A stretch of 64,000 nucleotides of DNA from Thalassoglobus neptunius (lineage in GTDB: Bacteria > Planctomycetota > Planctomycetia > Planctomycetales > Planctomycetaceae), in the NCBI RefSeq assembly GCF_007859735.1, contig NZ_SIHI01000001.1, positions 584,010 through 648,009 on the forward strand, given 5' to 3'. The notes under the pieces are model-generated. The model worked only from the letters and a program-made list of their open reading frames with translations. It did not search any database and was not told the DNA's origin. Positions 55,863 to 64,000 of this stretch are shown here, piece by piece; within the stretch, counting starts at the first letter, position 1; each line of letters starts with the position of its first letter. Made by a program: the position numbers and the translations under genes.

Positions 55863-56990
55863 GCCCGGTTGTGATTTCGCAAACTGGACACAATAAATCT
55901 GCGGGAGTGTGTTCGAGATCGTCGACCAGGAATCGCCACCATCTTCGGTTACCCAAAGCCCACCGGTTGACGATCCCATTGCCAGTCGGTCGCCTGAAGA
56001 GTCGACATCGAGGCTGTGTCGGAAAACGATGTCATAGCAGTGATCTTGAGGAAGTCCATTGCGGAGGACTTCGAACGATTCGCCAAAGTCTCGTGTGCGT
56101 GTGACCACAAGCTGATTGTCGACGGGAATTCGACACTCATCTTTGACTCCGGGAACGAACCAGGCAGTGTTTCCATCGTGAGGATGCACGCTCACAGCGA
56201 ACCCAAATGAAGACGGCGGAACATTCTCCATCTCCGTCCAGTTTTTTGCTCCGTTGCTGGACCGGAAGATTCCGTTGTGATGCTGGATCCACATTTTATC
56301 GGGGTCAGACAGGCATTGGCTGAGGCGATGAGCATCCTGAATGTTCAGGCTGTTCTGAAGATTCGGAGGCATGTATTCCGCCCGAAGCCCTTCTCCGATG
56401 AGTTCCCAGGATGCTCCTGCGTCGCGGGTTTCCCAAACTCCCCCGCACGAGATTCCGATCGTAACGTGCTGGCTGTCACGTGGGTCGACGCAAACCGAAT
56501 GGATTCCCGGACGGTCTTTGCCTCCGCCGAACCAGCCCATCCGCTCTTCGCGATTCCAAAGAGACTCGACGAGTTCCCACGTCTCCCCATGATCTTTTGA
56601 AAGAAACAGCCCTCCGGGAATGGTTCCCGCCCAGAGCCATCCCGGCTGATCGGGGCCACCCGGCTCGAGTGCCCAGATTTCGTCGAGCGATGCCGGCTTC
56701 GTTTCCGTTTCGCCGGTTTCTTCGTCTTGTCCCGAGGCGTAAACTGCCCCTTCCGGATAAACAGGGACAGCGACTTCCGTCCATGTTTCGCCGTTGTCTT
56801 TCGAGCGATGCAGCTTCACACCGAAGTGACCGAGCGTCAGTGATGCATAGAGCGTTCCGTCACGCGAGTCGTGGAGAAGCATCGTGACCGGGTCGCCAAG
56901 AAAGTCGACCTTCTTGATGGCCCATTCCCGGTCACCGCGTTCAACATGAAACAAACCCTTGCGAGTCCCAGCGAAAAAACGGTCGTTCAT
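55857..56990 (-). CDS. BNR/Asp-box repeat propeller protein (sialidase-like fold)
   Basis: 377 residues with no signal peptide. Four Asp boxes (SKDNGETWTE, SKDHGETWEL, TRDAGASWEL, TEDGGDSWST) mark a six- or seven-bladed propeller of the sialidase/VPS10 type. The sialidase catalytic Arg triad and Tyr/Glu pair are not evident, so glycosidase activity is doubtful. The cytosolic location and the MoaD/ThiS-like gene just upstream suggest a conserved pair of unknown role. Confidence 0.85.
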   Translation of the reverse strand: MNDRFFAGTRKGLFHVERGDREWAIKKVDFLGDPVTMLLHDSRDGTLYASLTLGHFGVKLHRSKDNGETWTEVAVPVYPEGAVYASGQDEETGETETKPASLDEIWALEPGGPDQPGWLWAGTIPGGLFLSKDHGETWELVESLWNREERMGWFGGGKDRPGIHSVCVDPRDSQHVTIGISCGGVWETRDAGASWELIGEGLRAEYMPPNLQNSLNIQDAHRLSQCLSDPDKMWIQHHNGIFRSSNGAKNWTEMENVPPSSFGFAVSVHPHDGNTAWFVPGVKDECRIPVDNQLVVTRTRDFGESFEVLRNGLPQDHCYDIVFRHSLDVDSSGDRLAMGSSTGGLWVTEDGGDSWSTISNTLPQIYCVQFAKSQPGS

Positions 56991-57054
56991 GATCTGCCCT
57001 CGTCGTGCGTTCCGGAATCAAGATCCAGGTCGTTTCACATTCCGATGGGAAGCC

Positions 57055-57158
57055 AGAGCAAGTTGCTCTTTCCTGTGCACTCGCTTGAATTTTTTCATCA
57101 GATCAAAGGCTGAGTTTGCTCGTGCGAGTGAGTGCACACCGAATCTGAAACTGCTCTA
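57055..57158 (+). repeat. Full copy of the TAGAGCA dispersed repeat
   Basis: A 104-bp unit, inverted relative to the copy at 47104-47208 and homologous along its length. It fills most of the spacer between the MoaD-like and BNR genes and ends with TGCTCTA, whose complement TAG is the MoaD-like stop codon. Confidence 0.85.
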
Positions 57159-57425
57159 TCCCCCGGACAGTGCTTGCATCACAAAAATTTCGCTGTCTGA
57201 GTTGACTGGATCAGAGAGACGTTTCCGATCGCGAACCACTGCGTCATCAATGAACACGACAACGTGTTGGCGCAGCGCCCCCTGATCATCGAGCACATAT
57301 CCGCGCAGCTGCGGGTTGAGTTCGAAAATCTGGTGGAACGCTTCCCCCAAAGTCTCCCCGGAAACTTCTTCCGGCGGACACTCCAAGTGTCTTTTGAGAT
57401 GCGGGGTGAAGGAAACGATCGGCAT
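57156..57425 (-). CDS. MoaD/ThiS-family ubiquitin-like protein
   Basis: 89 residues with a beta-grasp pattern and a C-terminal Gly-Gly (VMQALSGG) as in MoaD, ThiS and CysO, the form that is adenylated by MoeB/ThiF enzymes and then thiocarboxylated. HVVVFIDDAVVRDRKRLSDPV matches the family's middle. ATG 57425 gives a normal length; the longer frame is unsupported. Upstream of the BNR gene on the same strand. Confidence 0.82.
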   Translation of the reverse strand: MPIVSFTPHLKRHLECPPEEVSGETLGEAFHQIFELNPQLRGYVLDDQGALRQHVVVFIDDAVVRDRKRLSDPVNSDSEIFVMQALSGG

Positions 57426-57563
57426 GACCAGTTGAAACCTGGACAGATAGACCTGCCAGCAAAAACTCTGTTCAGACATTCTCCTCGCGAGGAGGCCATC
57501 CTGCAAGCGTTTCGAAGGCAGTCGGATTTGGGCGATCGCAACAACAACCCGGCGAGTCGGCAA

Positions 57564-58583
57564 TCAAGCGAGTCGGCCGCCGTATTGTTCGGTGTAGTAC
57601 TTGAGGTATTCACCGGAACGGATGTTGTCGACCCAATCTTCGTTGGAGAGATACCAGTCGATTGTCTCTTGCAGGCCCTGTTCGAAGGTCACTTCAGGAG
57701 CCCAGCCAAGTTCCGTCTCTGCCTTCTTACAGTCGATCGCATATCGCTGATCGTGTCCGGGACGGTCAGTGACATATTTGATGAGAGACTCAGGTTTGCC
57801 AAGCAGTTCGAGCAGCAATTTGGTGAGCGCGATATTGGTCATCTCGGTGCGTCCACCGAAGTTGTAAACCTCTCCCACTTGACCTTTTCGAAGTGCGGCA
57901 TCGATTCCGCGACAATGGTCAAGGACATGGATCCAGTCGCGGACATTCTCGCCAGTTCCATATACCGGGAGCTGCTGGTCTTTACGGGCGTTTGAAATAA
58001 ACAGCGGAATCAGTTTCTCTGGAAACTGGTAAGGGCCGTAATTGTTCGAACAGCGTGTCGTAATGGCGGGAAATCCGAACGTATGGAAGTAAGCACGAAC
58101 GAGCAGGTCCGCAGACGTTTTCGATGCCGAGTAGGGGCTGTTCGGAGCGAGAGGTGTTTCTTCGGTGAAGAAGCCTTCAGTTCCCAATGATCCATAAACT
58201 TCGTCTGTCGAAACCTGAAGGTATCGGGGAACATCATGCTGTCGGCAGCTGTCGAGCAGAGTCAGTGTTCCGTTGACGTTTGTCGTCACGAAAGGTGTGG
58301 AGTCGAGAATGGACCGATCGACATGACTTTCGGCGGCGAAGTTCAGGACTGCATCGATATCGCCGGAGGAAAGAACAGAGTCGACGAACTCGCGGTCACA
58401 GATGTCTCCGTGTCGAAAGTCGTAGCGATCCAGACCTTCGAGGTCGGAGAGATTCGCGGGATTCCCGGCATAGGTCAATTTGTCGATGTTGATGATGGAC
58501 AGATTTGGGTACGATTCCAGCATGAGTCGAATGAAATTCGAACCAATAAAACCGCAACCTCCGGTGACCACAATACGTTTCAT
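57564..58583 (-). CDS. rfbB: dTDP-glucose 4,6-dehydratase
   Basis: 339 residues. Makes dTDP-4-keto-6-deoxyglucose for rhamnose and other deoxysugars. VTGGCGFIGSNFIRLML at the N-terminus, STDEVYGSLG, the YSASKTSADLLVRAY catalytic motif and CSNNYGPYQFPEKLIPL are diagnostic. ATG 58583 begins directly at the nucleotide loop. Other rfb genes are not adjacent. Confidence 0.95.
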   Translation of the reverse strand: MKRIVVTGGCGFIGSNFIRLMLESYPNLSIINIDKLTYAGNPANLSDLEGLDRYDFRHGDICDREFVDSVLSSGDIDAVLNFAAESHVDRSILDSTPFVTTNVNGTLTLLDSCRQHDVPRYLQVSTDEVYGSLGTEGFFTEETPLAPNSPYSASKTSADLLVRAYFHTFGFPAITTRCSNNYGPYQFPEKLIPLFISNARKDQQLPVYGTGENVRDWIHVLDHCRGIDAALRKGQVGEVYNFGGRTEMTNIALTKLLLELLGKPESLIKYVTDRPGHDQRYAIDCKKAETELGWAPEVTFEQGLQETIDWYLSNEDWVDNIRSGEYLKYYTEQYGGRLA

Positions 58584-58710
58584 TTCAAGGCTTCCAGCTG
58601 ACCGTTGGGAGTGTTCTGCCGATGCCAAACCGGCGAAGGATGTTTCCGTATTGTACTCCATGGTCGCCCCTGTTTGTCACAGGATTGTCTGAGAAACGTG
58701 TGAAATCGTA

Positions 58711-60018
58711 ATGCATATTGCAATTGTGACAGCTGGTGGGGCGGGAATGTTTTGCGGATCATGCATGCATGACAATACTTGGGCGCATGCGCTGATCCAG
58801 CAGGGGCACGAGGTCTCGCTGATTCCCACATATACCCCTCTTCGCCTTGACGAAGATAACGAAAGTCTCGGTCGTGTCTTTTTTGGGGGTGTTAACGTCT
58901 ACCTGAACGACAAATATTCGTTCTGGAGGAAGATGCCGCGATTTCTGACCCGCTGGCTCGATCATCCCGGGCTCATCAGAATGGCGACCAAATGGTCCGT
59001 CAGCAACCAGGCCAGTGAGCTTGGTGAACTGACGATGTCCATGCTTCGCGGCGAGGAAGGACCTCATCGGACTGCGATTGAAGAACTGGACAACTTCATT
59101 TGTGACCAGCTCAAACCGGATGTCGTTATCTTCAGCAATGCACTTCTCGTCGGAGCAGTTCGTGTTCTCGAAGAGCGTTTTAACGGACCCATCTTTTGCG
59201 TTTTGCAAGGAGATGATGTTTTCCTCGACGGCCTCACTGATGACTATCGTCAGCCTGTGATTGACCTCATTTCCGAACGAGCGAAAGACTTCACCGGGTT
59301 TCTCGTTCACAGCGAATTCTACCGCGACTACATTTCGAAGTATCTGAATCTGCCACCTGAGAAGTTCAGCGTTTTGCCTTTGGGGATCAATCTGACGGGG
59401 CACGACGGTCGTCCGGAGCTGCGGAACAATCCTCGATATACCGTTGGCTATTTCGCGAGGATTTGTCGAGAGAAAGGGCTTCACAATGTCATGAGCGCTT
59501 TCGTTGAATTGCGAAAGCATGTTCCGGACGCGGAATTGAAAATTGGAGGATATCTCGGTCCCGGCGAACGAGCTTACTTTTCCGAGTCGATGGCCCTCGC
59601 AAATGAGCATATCAACGGCATTCAATACATCGGAAGTCCCGAAACTGCGGCAGAGAAAATCGCGTTCCTGAAGTCGGTCGATGTCCTTTCCGTTCCCACG
59701 GAGTTTCTGGAACCGAAAGGGCTGTACGTGTTGGAATCCCTCGCGAACGGAACACCGGTCGTTCAGCCGGAACATGGATCGTTTCCCGAGATATTGAATC
59801 GCACACAAGGGGGAATTCTTGTCGCACCGCGAGATCCGGAGGCGCTCGCGAACGGGTTGCTTCAACTCGCGGATAATGATGAACGCATCAAATACGCGGA
59901 GCCCGGCTGGGAGAACGTGCGAAGCTACTACAGTGACAGCGAAATGGCTGAGAGGACCGTCGAAATCCTCAGTTCGCACTTCACTGAAACGATCGGCATC
60001 ATTCGTCCGTTCGAATGA
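58711..60018 (+). CDS. Family 4 glycosyltransferase
   Basis: 435 residues, GT-B fold. The N-terminal domain starts AIVTAGGAGMFCGSCMHDN, unusually Cys-rich; the C-terminal domain has GYFARICREKGLHN and the donor site EFLEPKGLYVLESLANGTPVV (EX7E type). Transfers a sugar from a nucleotide donor to an unknown acceptor. Divergent from rfbB with 127 bp between starts, so the two may share regulation. Confidence 0.9.
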   Translation: MHIAIVTAGGAGMFCGSCMHDNTWAHALIQQGHEVSLIPTYTPLRLDEDNESLGRVFFGGVNVYLNDKYSFWRKMPRFLTRWLDHPGLIRMATKWSVSNQASELGELTMSMLRGEEGPHRTAIEELDNFICDQLKPDVVIFSNALLVGAVRVLEERFNGPIFCVLQGDDVFLDGLTDDYRQPVIDLISERAKDFTGFLVHSEFYRDYISKYLNLPPEKFSVLPLGINLTGHDGRPELRNNPRYTVGYFARICREKGLHNVMSAFVELRKHVPDAELKIGGYLGPGERAYFSESMALANEHINGIQYIGSPETAAEKIAFLKSVDVLSVPTEFLEPKGLYVLESLANGTPVVQPEHGSFPEILNRTQGGILVAPRDPEALANGLLQLADNDERIKYAEPGWENVRSYYSDSEMAERTVEILSSHFTETIGIIRPFE

Positions 60019-60156
60019 TCCGGGGAATTGGTGAACGGATCACCGAAGAGCGGATTCAAAAACTTCATCTGAGCTTAGCTGGAATCCATTCACAGGCCCG
60101 CCTAGAATCGTGGATTCCTTTTCAGAACGACCTTCCGCACATAACTGCAAGACTTA

Positions 60157-61270
60157 ATGGCCATGGACAGCGAACTTCGAGACTCTGCAACGACACTGAT
60201 GGAGCGCATTGTTCAACTGAAGGACTCTCTTTGACTACGATCAGAAAGTCGCGCGCGTAGAAGAGATCGACCAGCTTATGGCGGCGCCCAACTTCTGGGA
60301 TGATCAGGAGAAAGCCCAGGAGCTGATCAAGGAGCTTCAGCGTCTGAATGCTGTCATTAAGCCCATGCAAAACCTCGTCACCGGAGCCGGCGACATTGAG
60401 GTTCTCATTGAATTTGCCGAAATGGAAGAGGGTGATGGCTCTCTCGATGAGCTGCGGCAGACGGTCGAAAAGCTCTCGAAAGATCTTGAGTCCATGGAGC
60501 TTCAGGCCAGTATGAAGAACCCGGAAGATGCCGGGAACGCATACATGACGATTCAGGCAGGCGAAGGAGGAACAGACGCGGCCGACTTCTGCGAGATGCT
60601 GATGCGAATGTATCTCCGTTGGTTTGAAGTCAACGGCTATGACGCTGAGATTGTCGATCAGTCCGAGGGCGAAGAAGCCGGGCTTCGGAATGTCACAATG
60701 CATGTCAAAGGGGATTATGCGTTCGGTTATCTCAAGGGGGAAACCGGAAACCATCGCCTTGTTCGAATCAGCCCGTTTGACTCAGCCGGACGGCGGCATA
60801 CCTCGTTCGCAGCGGTTGACGTGATCCCCGATCTCGGTGAGACCGAAGTCATTGAAGTCGACTGGGACAAAGATGTCCGTGAAGACACCTACCGTTCCGG
60901 TGGGGCGGGGGGCCAACACGTCAACAAAACCGATTCAGCGGTGCGGTTAACACATCTCGCTTCGAATGTTGTCGTTCAGTGTCAAAGTGAACGAAGCCAA
61001 CACAAGAATCGTGCTGCCGCCCGGAAGATGTTGCAGGCGAAGCTCTTCCAGATTGAACAAGACAAGCAAAGTGCGGCAACCGCCGCCCGGCGCGGAGAGA
61101 AGTCGAAGATCGGCTTCGGTGGTCAGACAATCCGCCACTACGTGTTGCAGCCTCAGCAGTTCGTCAAAGATGATCGAATGGATCTCAAGTTGAGCAATCC
61201 ATTCGAAATTCTCGATGGAGATCTGGATGAGTTGATCGAAGCGTATCAGCGGTGGAGCATTGCAAAATAG
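60157..61270 (+). CDS. prfB: Peptide chain release factor 2 with programmed +1 frameshift
   Basis: About 370 residues made from two frames: 60157-60231, then 60233-61270. The first frame stops at TGA 60232-60234 after CTT; a +1 slip continues into FDYDQKVARVEEI and the rest of the protein. The stop-codon anticodon tripeptide SPF (VRISPFDSAG) and GGQ (GGAGGQHVNKT) are intact. Release factor 2 ends translation at UGA and UAA. Start may be ATG 60157 or 60163. Confidence 0.95.
60220..60235 (+). promoter_or_regulatory. prfB frameshift site
   Basis: AAGGACTCTCTTTGAC: an SD-like AAGGA stimulator, the slippery CTT codon, the in-frame TGA and the following C, as in E. coli (CTTTGAC) but with one base more between stimulator and slip site. 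Allows low RF2 levels to raise frameshifting and so RF2 synthesis. Confidence 0.92.
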
Positions 61271-61326
61271 GATGGCTCAGCATCCGGAAAATAGAGCGGG
61301 ATGGGGCGCAATCAGGTTGAAGTCAA

Positions 61327-61884
61327 ATGATCATTGAAGGTCTGTGTACCACGACGAATCCGGACGGGAGTACCAACATCGCCCCGATGGGACCCATCGT
61401 AAATGATGAGTTGACGTCTTTTCTGTTTCGCCCTTTCCAGTCTTCTGCGACGTTTCAGAACCTGCAGGCGACTCGGTGTGGTGTTTTCCATGTCACCGAC
61501 GATGTCGGGATCATCGCCCGGGCTGCGATTGGAACGTTGACGGAGACGCCCCGACTGATTCCGGCTCGGGAAGTTGATGGACAGGTCTTGGCTTCCGCCT
61601 GTCGATGGTATGAATTCGATGTCATTTCGATTGACGACACTCAACCTCGCAGCGAAATTCGAACCGAGCTGAAACACACCGAAACTCTTCGTGAGTTCTG
61701 GGGTTACAATCGGGCGCGACATGCGATTCTTGAAGCTTCAATTCTGGCGACCCGCCTTCAATTGCTGAAAGCGGAAGAAGTTCGCAAACAGATGGAACGT
61801 CTTCAGGTGATTGTCGACAAGACCGCGAACGACGCCGACAAAGAAACGTTTCAACACATCGTCAGTTTCATCGGGAATCACTAA
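61327..61884 (+). CDS. DUF447 family protein
   Basis: 185 residues. Begins EGLCTTTNPDGSTNIAPMGPIV, the flavin-reductase-like split-barrel start of DUF447, and continues with FRPFQSSATFQNL and a helical C-terminus (YNRARHAILEASILATRL). The family occurs in methanogenic archaea, methylotrophs and planctomycetes, and a link to tetrahydromethanopterin C1 metabolism has been suggested; the function is not established. Lies 56 bp after prfB. Confidence 0.82.
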   Translation: MIIEGLCTTTNPDGSTNIAPMGPIVNDELTSFLFRPFQSSATFQNLQATRCGVFHVTDDVGIIARAAIGTLTETPRLIPAREVDGQVLASACRWYEFDVISIDDTQPRSEIRTELKHTETLREFWGYNRARHAILEASILATRLQLLKAEEVRKQMERLQVIVDKTANDADKETFQHIVSFIGNH

Positions 61885-62178
61885 GGCGACGCACGAAGAT
61901 CACGAGGAGCGTTGTTCTCGCATTCGTTCGGTCGTTCATCAATCAGTGTTGAAACGACGTCAACGTTTCAATTCGCTGACGAGATCGTCTATTTTCCCTG
62001 AGTACCCGATGCCCAACCAGAAGCTTTGAGCAGGTGCTGAAAAGTTCTCTCAAAACCGCTCGGCGAATTCCTGAATCGAGTGCCACAGCCAGCGACGGAT
62101 CGCAAGAATCGCAGCTAATGCAGTCATTGACTCGATAATTTAATTAAGACAACCGTTTAGATTGATTGGTATTGATTC

Positions 62179-63765
62179 ATGTCGACAGTTCGAACCCGAT
62201 TTGCTCCATCGCCGACGGGATACATGCACATTGGCGGAATGAGGACTGCGCTCTTCAACTGGCTTTGGGCTCGTCACAACGGCGGAAAGTTTATTCTGCG
62301 CATCGACGATACCGATCGGGCTCGTAACGTCGAGGACGCACTCGAACCCATTCTGGAAGCATTCAAATGGCTTGGTCTCGACTGGGATGAAGGTCCGGAA
62401 ATTGGCGGAGACTATGGGCCATATTTTCAGTCAGAGCGATCGGACTTCTACATCGAAGCCGTTCAGAAGCTCCTCGATGCCGGTCTCGCATATCATGATT
62501 TCGATCCGCCGGAACTTGTTCAACAGGATCGTGAAGCGGCCGAGAATGAAAAGCGTCCCTTCCTTAATGTTCGTCGGTCATTGGAGTTAAGCGACAGCGA
62601 GAAGAAGCAGTATCTGGAGGAAGGACGGCCTTCGGTTATTCGATTACTGGTTGATCGCAGCCAGAAGGTTTCCGTCGACGATCACATTCGCGGTCACGTC
62701 GAATGGGACTGCGGTCTGATTCCCGATCCTGTCATCATGAGAGGGGATCAAACTCCGCTCTATAACTTCGCAACAGTTGTCGACGATGCTGCGATGAAGA
62801 TCACGCACGTCATTCGAGCGGAAGAACACCTCACAAATACCGCTGTTCAGGTGCTTATCTATCAGGCTCTGGGCTATGACGTTCCCGAGTTTGCACACAT
62901 TCCGTTTGTGGCTGCCCCCGGCACCAAAGAGAAGCTCAGCAAACGTGATAAGAAAATCGAAAAGTACAAGAAGAATCCTCAATTTAAGAAGCTGTTCGAT
63001 ATCGCAGACAACGTCTTCCCGAAGCTGAATCTCGGAAGTTCGGTGACTCTCAATCCTGTGATGGTCGCTTACTATCGAGAAGCTGGTTTTCTCCCTGAAG
63101 CGATTATCAACGGGCTGTCGCGACTGGGATGGTCGCTCGATGACAAGACAGAGAATATGTCTCGCGAGTTTGTGATTGAAAACTTCACGCTGGACAGAGT
63201 TGTCAAAGCTTCCGCCGGTCTCGATCCAGATAAGTTGTTGTCCTACCAGGAACATTGGATGGAGCAACTCTCGACCGATGAGAAGTACGACTTCTGCCTT
63301 CCATTCTTGCAGCGTGCTGGACTCGTCGGTGAAGACTTCTCCGCGGAGCAGCGTGACCAGATTGTTCGCTTGATTGAGGCATCTGGAGACCGGCTCAAAC
63401 TTGCCAGCGACATTCTCGCCTTCGATGAGTTCCTCGTTTCCGATGACAGCCTGACGTACGACGAGAAGGCATTTAAGAAGCGACTGCTCAAGCCTGAGAG
63501 GGCCGTTGAGATTCTCCGCGACTATCGAGCAGTGCTCGCGGATTCCAACGACTTCACCGCAGCTGCGCTGGAGAGTGAATTCAAATCATGGATGGAAGCG
63601 AACAACCTCGGCTTTGGTGACATCATTCATTCCCTGCGCGTTGCAACGACAGGAAAAGCGTCTGGCTTAGGGATGTTCGAAGCTTTGGAATTACTCGGTC
63701 GCGAGTCTTCTCTCGCCAGAATTGATCGAGCCATTGAAAAGGCTGAGAGCGAAAAGTCAGAGTGA
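62179..63765 (+). CDS. gltX: Glutamate-tRNA ligase
   Basis: 528 residues. Class I synthetase: [20 protein letters not shown] holds the HIGH-type motif, the KMSKS loop is EKLSKR near 256, and the helical anticodon domain completes the length. Supplies Glu-tRNA for protein synthesis and, through HemA at 14866-16146, for tetrapyrroles. Slightly longer than E. coli GltX (471), with additions after the KLSKR loop. Confidence 0.96.
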   Translation: MSTVRTRFAPSPTGYMHIGGMRTALFNWLWARHNGGKFILRIDDTDRARNVEDALEPILEAFKWLGLDWDEGPEIGGDYGPYFQSERSDFYIEAVQKLLDAGLAYHDFDPPELVQQDREAAENEKRPFLNVRRSLELSDSEKKQYLEEGRPSVIRLLVDRSQKVSVDDHIRGHVEWDCGLIPDPVIMRGDQTPLYNFATVVDDAAMKITHVIRAEEHLTNTAVQVLIYQALGYDVPEFAHIPFVAAPGTKEKLSKRDKKIEKYKKNPQFKKLFDIADNVFPKLNLGSSVTLNPVMVAYYREAGFLPEAIINGLSRLGWSLDDKTENMSREFVIENFTLDRVVKASAGLDPDKLLSYQEHWMEQLSTDEKYDFCLPFLQRAGLVGEDFSAEQRDQIVRLIEASGDRLKLASDILAFDEFLVSDDSLTYDEKAFKKRLLKPERAVEILRDYRAVLADSNDFTAAALESEFKSWMEANNLGFGDIIHSLRVATTGKASGLGMFEALELLGRESSLARIDRAIEKAESEKSE

Positions 63766-63778
63766 CCGTGAAAGCGGT

Positions 63779-64000
63779 TTATGTTTCGTCCGAAGTTTCA
63801 GACTGCCCGTCGACAGGATTCTTCGGCGGCGCATTCTGCTTCAACGCGACTTCAGCGACCGCTTCCGGGAGTGGCGGAGAGAATTCGACGACATTCAGCC
63901 AGCGATCGACCGGAATATCCCAGGCGTCGTGGCGAAATGGTTCCTTGAGCGGGACGACCCAGCTGGGGTACTTCCAACTCAACGGGACTGCGGCCAGGTC
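63779..64000 (-). CDS. 3' end of an unknown gene
   Basis: The frame is open to the window edge, giving the last 73 residues. It includes a Trp/Pro-rich segment (LSWKYPSWVVPLKEPFR, then RHDAWDIPVDRWLNVV) and a polar acidic tail. No family recognised. It converges with gltX with 13 bp between the stops. Confidence 0.6.
   Translation of the reverse strand, partial: DLAAVPLSWKYPSWVVPLKEPFRHDAWDIPVDRWLNVVEFSPPLPEAVAEVALKQNAPPKNPVDGQSETSDET

Noticed and set aside
58759-59979. 406-residue minus-strand frame
   Set aside because: It is antisense to the conserved GT4 glycosyltransferase and has no motif of its own.
60122-60754. 210-residue minus-strand frame over prfB
   Set aside because: Antisense to the RF2 core, which carries SPF and GGQ motifs.

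Overview
The window reads as chromosome of a Planctomycetes bacterium, most likely order Planctomycetales. The pointers are a Gram-negative envelope gene set (LpxC, LpxA, an OmpH/Skp chaperone), a secreted formylglycine-type sulfatase, a PVC-style fused SecDF, a B12-dependent ribonucleotide reductase, an HpnC squalene-pathway enzyme, a DUF447 protein and many secreted or membrane proteins of unknown function. Base composition looks even, and I see no prophage, CRISPR array, rRNA or tRNA.

Layout. 1-9.1 kb: B12-dependent RNR (nrdJ) behind a pair of NrdR-type boxes, hpnC, a self-contained 32-residue basic protein gene, a DJ-1/PfpI protein, and a CheB-CheR-PAS fusion cut off by a 255-bp near-perfect hairpin element. 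A half copy of that element forms the left edge of the window. 9.1-21.5 kb: a beta-CASP nuclease, DNA polymerase X, a coiled-coil membrane protein, hemA with a HemX/CcsA-like partner, a HEAT-repeat membrane protein and a tRNA-dihydrouridine synthase. 20.9-25.2 kb: a tight DUF58-transglutaminase-CPBP protease cluster. 25.5-35.4 kb: an RNA methyltransferase/ASCH pair, then a str-type cluster read leftwards (rpsL, rpsG, fusA, tgt, yajC, secDF) with a terminator between rpsG and fusA. 36-43 kb: proC, nadB, asd, dxr and an enlarged rseP. 43-47 kb: a sulfatase and a PQQ dehydrogenase, divergently transcribed. 47-51 kb: ompH, lpxC, lpxA and a Gfo/Idh oxidoreductase, a lipid A module. 51-60 kb: a Cys-rich secreted protein, an HTH-receiver protein, a GT39-like membrane glycosyltransferase, a BNR-repeat protein paired with a MoaD/ThiS protein, rfbB and a GT4 glycosyltransferase. 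60-64 kb: prfB with the classic +1 programmed frameshift, a DUF447 protein, gltX, and the 3' end of an unknown gene.

Most genes are housekeeping. The least explained features are: (i) the hairpin element, whose flanking trinucleotides do not match and which ends a gene with no remainder beyond it; (ii) a 32-residue basic protein with its own promoter and terminator, sharing an ANHGKRP core that I remember from actinobacterial ribosomal protein bL37; (iii) a second, roughly 105-bp dispersed repeat family with TAGAGCA/TGCTCTA ends, whose edge twice supplies the stop codon of a neighbouring gene; and (iv) well-formed NrdR boxes upstream of nrdJ.

All functional names are read from sequence motifs and memory of the families. 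No database search was run.
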